Origin: Clostridia bacterium
Lineage (GTDB): Bacteria; Bacillota; Clostridia; Saccharofermentanales; UBA5734
Reading direction: 5' to 3'
Length of the DNA stretch: 9,000 nucleotides
Assembly: GCA_009929975.1 (NCBI GenBank)
Contig: RZZF01000056.1
Location: forward strand, 1 to 9,000
Shown: positions 1-5,157 of the stretch, piece by piece
How the letters are laid out: each line of letters begins with the position of its first letter
Numbering within the stretch: position 1 is the stretch's first letter
Translations under genes and position numbers: made by a program
The notes under the pieces: model-generated
What the model was told of the DNA's origin: nothing
Database searches by the model: none
Seen by the model: the letters and a program-made list of their open reading frames with translations, nothing else

Positions 1-54
1 ACGGGAGGAAATCAACAAGACCCACAACCGACGGAACCAGTTGCGGGCAACTAA
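1..54 (+). CDS. C-terminal tail of an upstream gene (partial)
   Basis: Frame 1 reads 17 codons (TGGNQQDPQPTEPVAGN) and stops at TAA 52-54. A strong intrinsic terminator follows 32 bases later, as expected at the end of a gene. The tail is rich in Gln, Pro, Gly and Asn, like a disordered C-terminal extension. No family can be assigned from so little. Frames 2 and 3 are also open here, so the choice of frame rests on the stop lying just before the terminator. Confidence 0.45.
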   Translation, partial: TGGNQQDPQPTEPVAGN

Positions 55-86
55 ACAATCAACCCTTCAATCAGCAACCACCAACG

Positions 87-131
87 ATCAAATGCCGGAA
101 CCTCCTCATGCGGTTCCGGCATTTGATTTTT
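87..131 (+). terminator. Strong intrinsic terminator
   Basis: A perfect 16-bp inverted repeat pairs 87-102 with 112-127 around a 9-base loop. The stem contains a GC-rich core (GCCGGAACC/GGTTCCGGC), and a run of five T follows at 127-131. It would end transcription of the gene whose tail lies at 1-54 and insulate the flavodoxin gene downstream. Confidence 0.9.
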
Positions 132-132
132 A

Positions 133-161
133 TATCCAAACAGCCTGAATCGAATTATAAT
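133..161 (+). promoter_or_regulatory. Putative sigma-A promoter of the flavodoxin-like gene
   Basis: A perfect TATAAT -10 box lies at 156-161. With a 17-base spacer the -35 would be TATCCA (133-138), which matches TTGACA at only three positions. The start codon is about 60 bases further on, and the upstream terminator means the gene needs its own promoter. The -10 is convincing and the -35 is weak. Confidence 0.55.
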
Positions 162-222
162 GAACCAGACAAATCAAACCGCTTACATCTGCAGGGATTT
201 TCCCCGCGACCAGGAGGACATC

Positions 223-693
223 ATGAAAATCGGACTGATTGTTTTTTCCCAGACAGGCCACACGATGAGTGTTGTGGATAAACTCAAGGATCGGCTTATG
301 GGCGCCGGACATCAGGTGCAGATCGATCCCATTGCCATTCAAGGAGATGCCGCGCCGGGAAAATTTGAGCTGACGCATCAACCGGAGACCGATCCGTATG
401 ATGGAATCGTGTTTGCGTCACCGGTTCAGGCTTTTTCCCTCAATCCGGTGATGAAGCACTATCTGGAGGGGCTGTCATCACTGAAAGGAAAATCCGTTGC
501 CTTTCTGGTCACCAAGCAGCTTTCTTCTCACTGGACAGGCGGCAATCGCGCGGTCAGCATGATGAAAACAGCCTGCCTGGCCAAAGAAGCTGATATTCTG
601 GGATCTGGTATTGTGGTGTGGAAAGAAACGAAACGTGCGGTGACGGAAGAAGAAGCCTTGAACCATTTGGCACAGCTTTCCCCCGGAAACTGA
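223..693 (+). CDS. Flavodoxin family protein
   Basis: A 156-residue protein of flavodoxin size, predicted to bind FMN and act as a cytosolic electron carrier or small flavoprotein reductase. It opens with a hydrophobic beta strand (MKIGLIVF) followed by SQTGHT at residues 9-14, which matches the S/T-x-T-G-x-T loop that holds the FMN phosphate. A second strand and loop (YDGIVFASPV, near residue 63) sits where flavodoxins contact the isoalloxazine ring. The ATG at 223 is chosen because AGGAGG lies at 212-217, five bases upstream. An in-frame ATG at 160 overlaps the putative -10 box and has no ribosome site. The gene is monocistronic, convergent with the effector-binding protein gene, with no clear terminator in the 46-base gap. 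The redox partner and substrate cannot be told from the sequence. Confidence 0.85.
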   Translation: MKIGLIVFSQTGHTMSVVDKLKDRLMGAGHQVQIDPIAIQGDAAPGKFELTHQPETDPYDGIVFASPVQAFSLNPVMKHYLEGLSSLKGKSVAFLVTKQLSSHWTGGNRAVSMMKTACLAKEADILGSGIVVWKETKRAVTEEEALNHLAQLSPGN

Positions 694-739
694 TTCGTTT
701 TTACTTCATATCAAACTTCCGGCGTTCCCGTCTCAACGG

Positions 740-1243
740 TCAGCCGATCGCTTTGACCGGCCGGCCTTCAATGTAGCCGCGCTCACCACGGGGTTCAAAT
801 TGAAACCGCGGCCCCTCTTCAGGTGCCCATTCGAAGCCGTACAACGTAGGATCATAGCGGTCAATCAGCTCCCAGACATGACCGATCGCTTCTCCGAATA
901 CCTCATCGTCGTAAGGTTCACTTTGGAAAATCATCACTTGACAGGCCGGCATCTCAATCAGATCACAGCCTTCCGGAATCTTCCCCGTGTAGTCCGGCGG
1001 AACTTCCACTCCCTGCACATAGAGCGATGTACCGGGCTCGATCCAGCTTTTCGGCAGCCAGAAGCCTGCAGGTTCATACAAAGCCTCCTTGACACTGGTC
1101 AGCACACCCCAGATATCACAACCGACTTCCTCACAGTACTCGAAATACTCAGTGGCTTTGATGCCCCGCCTGATGATCGCTTTACGCGCTGGCCGTTCAA
1201 TCACCTGGACAAAGACCGTTCCGGTTTTGTTTTCATTTTTCAT
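740..1243 (-). CDS. GyrI-like / AraC-type effector-binding domain protein
   Basis: A 167-residue soluble protein that resembles the C-terminal effector-binding half of clostridial AraC-type regulators (GyrI-like small-molecule-binding fold, SHS2 module). Recognisable stretches are ERPARKAIIRRGIKATEYFEY near the N-terminus, GVLTSVKEAL, the YVQGVEVPPDYTGKIPEG segment, and a C-terminal end GERGYIEGRPVKAIG. It has no helix-turn-helix, so it may bind a ligand or another protein without touching DNA itself. The ATG at 1243 is chosen because AAAGGAGA lies about ten bases upstream on the minus strand. The frame stays open 42 codons further up to an ATG at 1360, but that stretch has no ribosome site and would overlap the promoter of the divergent operon. 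I found no convincing promoter. The ligand is unknown. Confidence 0.8.
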   Translation of the reverse strand: MKNENKTGTVFVQVIERPARKAIIRRGIKATEYFEYCEEVGCDIWGVLTSVKEALYEPAGFWLPKSWIEPGTSLYVQGVEVPPDYTGKIPEGCDLIEMPACQVMIFQSEPYDDEVFGEAIGHVWELIDRYDPTLYGFEWAPEEGPRFQFEPRGERGYIEGRPVKAIG

Positions 1244-1328
1244 TGTTTCATTTCTCCTTTGTTCAAGATGGCTGATGATTTCGTTCAAATGTTTCTGCCA
1301 TGAGTACAGGATGTCCGAGTAATGCGGC

Positions 1329-1357
1329 CTGCAAACATCTGATAAACAGACTATAAT
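1329..1357 (+). promoter_or_regulatory. Putative promoter of the GNAT-response regulator-kinase operon
   Basis: A perfect TATAAT -10 box lies at 1352-1357, and CTGCAA, a partial match to TTGACA, lies at 1329-1334 with 17 bases between. The operon's first start codon is 34 bases beyond the -10. The spacer contains ATCTGATAAACAG (1337-1349), an element that recurs before the lipoprotein gene and, inverted, before the ABC operon. A regulator bound there would sit between -35 and -10. Confidence 0.6.
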
Positions 1358-1391
1358 CATCTTACAGGATTAGATGAGGGAGGGACAGGCC

Positions 1392-1931
1392 ATGAACATA
1401 ATCAACATGAATCGGCTCAGGCAGCACCAGCTGCTTGAGGCCGGCCAGATGCTGACAGATAGCCTGCCGCTCGGCTGGGCGACGCTCGATGACGCGATGC
1501 AGGAAATCAACGACTGCCTTTCTCCAGGTAATACCATGCTGGCCGCTCTGGAGAACGGTCAGGTCATCGGCTGGGGCGGAATTCTGGCGCCGATTTACAG
1601 CGGACATGTTTTTGAACTGCATCCTCTCGTCGTCCGTACTGATCAGCGGCATCGCGGGATCGGCCGCGCGATTGTACAGGCCTTGGAAGAGGCCGCACGC
1701 TCACAAGGCGGGTTGACTTTGTACCTTGGATCCGATGACGAGCGCGACCCGGGTGAGACATCATTCGCTGATACCGATTTATATGATCATCTGGCCGATA
1801 AGCTGCGTGATTTTCAACCGGGGACTCACCCAGCCGCCTTTTATCAGAGACTGGGATTCCAGATCGTCGGTGTCATGCCGGATGCCAACGGAATCGGCAA
1901 ACCGGATATCATCATGGCAAAACGATTGTAA
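1392..1931 (+). CDS. GNAT family N-acetyltransferase, possibly AAC(6')-like
   Basis: A 179-residue cytosolic acetyltransferase of the GNAT fold, transferring acetyl from acetyl-CoA to an amine. The pyrophosphate-binding motif A is clear: QRHRGIG at residues 85-91, matching Q/R-x-x-G-x-G/A. It is preceded by the strand GGILAP and FELHPLVV and followed by the helix AIVQALEEAARSQG. The C-terminal segment HPAAFYQRLGFQIVGV then PDANGIGKPDIIMAKRL resembles Bacillota proteins often labelled aminoglycoside 6'-N-acetyltransferase. I recognise that subfamily by pattern only, so resistance is not shown. The ATG at 1392 follows GAGGGAGGGA (1376-1385). An upstream in-frame ATG at 1374 would include this ribosome site in the coding region. 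It is the first gene of an operon and ends 15 bases before the response regulator, so it is probably co-expressed with the two-component system. Confidence 0.85.
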   Translation: MNIINMNRLRQHQLLEAGQMLTDSLPLGWATLDDAMQEINDCLSPGNTMLAALENGQVIGWGGILAPIYSGHVFELHPLVVRTDQRHRGIGRAIVQALEEAARSQGGLTLYLGSDDERDPGETSFADTDLYDHLADKLRDFQPGTHPAAFYQRLGFQIVGVMPDANGIGKPDIIMAKRL

Positions 1932-1946
1932 AGGATAAGAGACTGT

Positions 1947-2606
1947 ATGGCGAAAATTCTGATTGTTGAAGACGAAAAGTCGATCGCGGACCTGATCGAG
2001 CTGAATCTCAGTCTGACTGGGCATACCTGCCAATGGGCTCCCCTCGCAGAAGACGCGTTGAAGCAGACGGAAGACTGGCAGCCGGATTTGATCCTGCTGG
2101 ATGTCATGCTGCCGGGAAGGGACGGGTTCGAGCTGATCAGTGAACTGAACCGTTTTGATATTCCGGTTATCTTTCTCACGGCCCGTCAATCCGTGGTTGA
2201 CAAGGTGCAGGGACTGAGGCTCGGCGCTGAAGACTATATCACCAAGCCTTTCGAACCCGCCGAACTGCTGGCCCGAATCGAAGTTGTCCTTCGCAGGGCC
2301 GGCAAGAGCAGCGGCAAGCTGCAGATCTGCGGAGTGGAAATCAACCTGATGGAGCGTAGTGTCAGCCGCCGGGGACAACCGGTGGAACTGACAGCGCAGG
2401 AGTATAATCTGATGGAGGCCCTCGTTCGGAACCGCAACATCGCGCTGTCGCGGGAGAAGCTGCTGGAAACGGCCTGGGGATTCGATTTCGCCGGGGAAAC
2501 CCGAACCGTTGACATTCACATCCAGAGGCTCCGCCGCAAGCTGGATTGGGAGAACTGCCTGAAGACAGTCTATAAGTATGGCTACCGCCTGGAGAGTGAT
2601 GGATGA
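1947..2606 (+). CDS. OmpR/PhoB-family response regulator
   Basis: A 219-residue DNA-binding response regulator. The receiver domain (residues 1-118) has the acidic pair E8-D9, the phospho-acceptor D52 in LLDVMLPGRDG, the switch T78 (FLTAR) and the conserved K100 in the KPF motif. The winged-helix output domain (about 125-217) shows the usual pattern ELTAQEYNLMEALVRN, SREKLLETAWG, RTVDIHIQRLRRKL and a KYGYRLE wing. This class usually binds direct repeats of 10-11 bp as a dimer, and two such candidates lie in this window (4035-4056 and 8699-8714). A ribosome site AAGGATAAGAG lies at 1932-1941. The stop overlaps the kinase start as ATGA (2603-2606), so the two are translationally coupled cognate partners. 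No key residue is missing. Confidence 0.95.
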   Translation: MAKILIVEDEKSIADLIELNLSLTGHTCQWAPLAEDALKQTEDWQPDLILLDVMLPGRDGFELISELNRFDIPVIFLTARQSVVDKVQGLRLGAEDYITKPFEPAELLARIEVVLRRAGKSSGKLQICGVEINLMERSVSRRGQPVELTAQEYNLMEALVRNRNIALSREKLLETAWGFDFAGETRTVDIHIQRLRRKLDWENCLKTVYKYGYRLESDG

Positions 2607-4027
2607 AGCTGTGGCATAAAATTCTGCTGACATCCCTGCTGCTTTACGCACTGGCTTTCCACGCGGCGTCCGTTTATTTTCTCAGTACCACTCACCTGGC
2701 AAATCTGGAACAGGAAACAGCCCGGGCCTTCAGCGATCAGGCGATCATCAGGGAACGGGTCGAAGCCGGTGTCCAGGTTTCCGGTATGCCCGCTGATCCT
2801 GAATTGTTGATGCAGCGATACGCGGCCTATTATCGCTACCTGAACATTGAGCTCGATCTCTACAGGATCAGTACGAACACATTGTATGGACAGCTCGACC
2901 CGGCGACGCTCGAGCCGGATCTTCTCACCTTCCCGTCTTCTAACTTTCAGGACATGTCGTCAGACCGGCTGGTTCAGAAAGCAGCCGTCAGCCGGCTTGA
3001 AGAAAGCGGACAGACGGTAAGACGGATGCATGTCAGCAGTCCGCTGCGCGGCGAGCCGGATTATCTTCTGTTGTATACACGTGATATTACCGATCTGTAT
3101 GAGCGGCGGACGGATATGATCAAGGCTTTCATCATGATTGATCTGCTGACAGCCATCCTGCTCGGATTCACCGCCTATTTCATCGCCCGTCGCCTGACCC
3201 GGCCGCTGGAATCTCTCGGCCAGGCCGCCGGGCAGGTAGCCGACGGCCATTACAGCAATGTTGTGCCTGAAAGCAAAGATGAGACCGCCGAGCTGGTCAA
3301 AGCCTTCAACCGGATGAGCGGCGCCGTCATGGAGCGGGAAATGGATCTCGAGCGGCTGGCCAGTCAGCGGCAGCAGTTTATCGATAATCTGACCCATGAA
3401 ATGAACACGCCGCTCACCTCCATTCAGGGCTATGCCACTTTGCTCAGACAAGCTCGTCTGAATGAGACGCAGAAGTCAGACGCTGCCGCTGTGATTGAAT
3501 CCGAAGCCCGCAGGCTGCGCGGCCTGTACGACAGCCTGATGACTCTGATGCTTGCACGAAAAGCAGACCTGAAACTTGAACCGTTGCCGCTCGAATCCTT
3601 TTTCCGGGAGATTACCAAAACAATGATGATTTCTCTGCGCGAGAATGGCATCGAGCTGAAAACAGAGCATCATCAGCTTTTCGTTCAGGCTGATAAGTCT
3701 CTCCTGATGCTGCTGATCACCAATTTGGTCAGGAATTCGATGACTGCATCAGAAACCGGCAGTATCATCACCATCCGGGCAGAACGACTTTCTGACGAAA
3801 AAACGGAAATTACCATAACGGATCAGGGATGCGGTCTCACGCCTGATCAGCTGGAGCGAATTTTTGAACCGTTTTACCGCGTCGACCGCTCACGATCCAG
3901 ACAAACCGGAGGAACCGGCCTGGGACTGGCGCTGTGCCGCGAAATTGCCCTCCGGCATGGCGGAACGCTGACAGCAGAGTCAACACCCGGCAAAGGAACA
4001 ACCATGCGTCTTTTACTGCCTGCCTGA
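2603..4027 (+). CDS. Membrane sensor histidine kinase (HAMP-HisKA-HATPase)
   Basis: A 474-residue partner kinase of the preceding regulator. Domains in order are a first membrane helix (about 7-28), an extracellular sensor of about 140 residues (29-171), a second helix (about 172-194), HAMP (about 195-247), HisKA with phospho-acceptor H265 in the NLTHEMNTPLTS H-box, and HATPase_c. In the ATPase domain the N-box N378 lies in TNLVRNS, the G1 box starts at D407 (DQGCGL), the F-box is FEPFYRVD, and the G2 box GGTGLGLAL begins at G436. The large sensor differs from BceS-type kinases, which have almost no extracellular loop, so this kinase can sense its signal directly. The sensor shows no family motif I can name, though it ends in YLLLYTRDITDLYERR as in some ABC-linked kinases. 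The ligand is unknown. No terminator follows, so readthrough into the lipoprotein gene is possible. Confidence 0.95.
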   Translation: MKLWHKILLTSLLLYALAFHAASVYFLSTTHLANLEQETARAFSDQAIIRERVEAGVQVSGMPADPELLMQRYAAYYRYLNIELDLYRISTNTLYGQLDPATLEPDLLTFPSSNFQDMSSDRLVQKAAVSRLEESGQTVRRMHVSSPLRGEPDYLLLYTRDITDLYERRTDMIKAFIMIDLLTAILLGFTAYFIARRLTRPLESLGQAAGQVADGHYSNVVPESKDETAELVKAFNRMSGAVMEREMDLERLASQRQQFIDNLTHEMNTPLTSIQGYATLLRQARLNETQKSDAAAVIESEARRLRGLYDSLMTLMLARKADLKLEPLPLESFFREITKTMMISLRENGIELKTEHHQLFVQADKSLLMLLITNLVRNSMTASETGSIITIRAERLSDEKTEITITDQGCGLTPDQLERIFEPFYRVDRSRSRQTGGTGLGLALCREIALRHGGTLTAESTPGKGTTMRLLLPA

Positions 4028-4034
4028 ACGAAAA

Positions 4035-4056
4035 GATACAACTCTGATACAACTCT
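4035..4056 (+). promoter_or_regulatory. 11-bp tandem direct repeat, candidate response-regulator operator
   Basis: GATACAACTCT occurs twice in perfect tandem at 4035-4045 and 4046-4056. It starts seven bases after the kinase stop codon and lies about 84 bases upstream of the lipoprotein start. One helical turn between identical half-sites is the geometry used by dimers of OmpR/PhoB-family regulators. The regulator encoded just upstream is the obvious candidate, which is inference. Confidence 0.6.
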
Positions 4057-4082
4057 GTGCGGTTTGTGAAACAGTCAGCTTG

Positions 4083-4104
4083 TAATCTGGTATCACAGAA
4101 TAAA
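4083..4104 (+). promoter_or_regulatory. Putative -10 region of the lipoprotein gene
   Basis: Two candidate -10 hexamers lie between the tandem repeat and the start codon: TAATCT (4083-4088) and AATAAA (4099-4104). Neither has a convincing TTGACA-like -35 at the right distance. That fits a promoter needing an activator bound at the upstream repeat. The element ATCTGGTATCACAG (4085-4098) resembles one before the GNAT operon and one before the ABC operon. Confidence 0.35.
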
Positions 4105-4139
4105 CACAAAGCAGCCTCGCTGCGATGGAGGGATATCAG

Positions 4140-4985
4140 ATGAAAACGAAACGAAACAATCCTATAAAGAAACACCTGCTGTTCATGGTACTGGCAGTCA
4201 GCCTGTCGCTGGCGGTCACTGGATGTCTCAGCGCTCCGGTTGAACAGGGCGCCGTCACCAATACCGAGGGGACTACGGAGTCAATGGCCGGGCGCAACGA
4301 AGAGACCGCGGCACCGACCGGGCAGAACAGTGATCAGGAACCGACAGGAACAAGCGGATCAGACGCTGAGGAAACCGTCATTGAACGAACCGAGATAAAA
4401 ACATCCGCGACTGAACAGTCGGAAAGCACCATTGAACCGACACGTGAACCACGCCCCTCTGAATCGACGCTGACGATCGAACTGGAAGGCATGCGGGAGG
4501 ACATCGCAACCCGGCTTTTCATGAGCGGCTTCGATTACTCCATCTATTATGAGCACGAGATGTATCAGGTTGTCCAGACCTCATCTTTCTTTGACGCACA
4601 GGATCAGGTTGATGAATTCATGCCGCTGTCGCCGGCAGAAGCACTGCCAGACATTTCATTTTCTGTCGGACACCGTCCGTCGGCAGACGCGAATGAAGCC
4701 ATGACGGAACTGAAACGCAAACTTGAAGCTCTGATCACAGATGATGAAGGCCGTATCGGTGAGATTGAGGCGGTTGAACTTGGTGTCGACCAGTTGCCGG
4801 CATTCAGAATTCACGCGATCAACGGGAGCCGCTGGGACAGTGAAGTATATGACATTATCACCGTAAATGACGGTACCGGCGGCAGCTATTCCCTGATCAG
4901 CCGATACTTCCTGGAAGCTGCGGAAGGTCACGGCGCCCGCTTCAGCCAGATGGCAGACACGTTCCGTCTGGAAAGCGTCAACTGA
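4140..4985 (+). CDS. Putative lipoprotein of unknown function
   Basis: A 281-residue surface lipoprotein. The signal peptide has a basic start (KTKRNNPIKKH), a hydrophobic core (13-26) and the lipobox AVTGC with C29 as the lipidated residue. Residues 30-108 form a low-complexity linker rich in Thr, Ser, Glu, Gln and Gly, likely extended and disordered, which would hold the domain away from the membrane or across the wall. The folded part (about 109-281) begins STLTIELEGM, contains DYSIYYEHEMYQVV, and ends with a helix-rich stretch, FLEAAEGHGARFSQMADTF. It looks like other Bacillota lipoproteins of unknown function, and I cannot assign a named family with confidence. The ATG at 4140 is chosen over an in-frame ATG at 4125 because GGAGGGA (4127-4133) lies six bases upstream. 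The gene follows the kinase by 112 bases, with an operator-like repeat between, so it may be a target of this two-component system. Confidence 0.85.
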   Translation: MKTKRNNPIKKHLLFMVLAVSLSLAVTGCLSAPVEQGAVTNTEGTTESMAGRNEETAAPTGQNSDQEPTGTSGSDAEETVIERTEIKTSATEQSESTIEPTREPRPSESTLTIELEGMREDIATRLFMSGFDYSIYYEHEMYQVVQTSSFFDAQDQVDEFMPLSPAEALPDISFSVGHRPSADANEAMTELKRKLEALITDDEGRIGEIEAVELGVDQLPAFRIHAINGSRWDSEVYDIITVNDGTGGSYSLISRYFLEAAEGHGARFSQMADTFRLESVN

Positions 4986-5025
4986 ATTGAGATTATACAG
5001 TGGAGAAATTCATTGGAAGTAATGG

Positions 5026-5053
5026 AAAAGCGGGTTCTGAACAGCCCGCTTTT
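5026..5053. terminator. Bidirectional intrinsic terminator between convergent units
   Basis: A 9-bp stem AAAAGCGGG (5026-5034) / CCCGCTTTT (5045-5053) encloses a 10-base loop. The A and T runs in the stem give a U-tract on either strand. It lies 40 bases after the lipoprotein stop and about 105 bases past the permease stop on the minus strand, so it can serve both. The rest of the gap to 5157 holds no gene that I can see. Confidence 0.8.
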
Positions 5054-5157
5054 CTATTTGAAAGCCGCCACGGTGTTTGAAACGCCATGGCAGGAACATC
5101 AAGATGATCAGCATAATTCTACCACGAAATGATTTTGTCTGTCTTGAGACCGCAGCC

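Noticed and set aside
694..739. Terminator between the convergent flavodoxin and effector-binding genes
   Set aside because: No GC-rich stem with a T-run is visible in this gap.
800..1303. 167-codon open frame on the plus strand opposite the effector-binding protein
   Set aside because: The minus-strand frame has a ribosome site and family-like sequence. The plus-strand frame has neither.
1779..2651. 290-codon minus-strand open frame across the GNAT end and response regulator
   Set aside because: It runs antisense through a textbook receiver/winged-helix gene and has no ribosome site or domain pattern.
2960..3451. 163-codon minus-strand open frame inside the histidine kinase gene
   Set aside because: It is antisense to the kinase sensor, HAMP and HisKA regions and is explained by codon bias on the other strand.
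4125..4139. Earlier in-frame ATG for the lipoprotein
   Set aside because: It overlaps the ribosome site GGAGGGA, which is spaced correctly for the ATG at 4140, and would put acidic residues before the signal peptide's basic start.
5068..5090. Near-palindrome CCACGGTGTTTGAAACGCCATGG as a second terminator
   Set aside because: The stem has a mismatch and a wobble pair with almost no loop and no following T-run. The hairpin at 5026-5053 explains termination.
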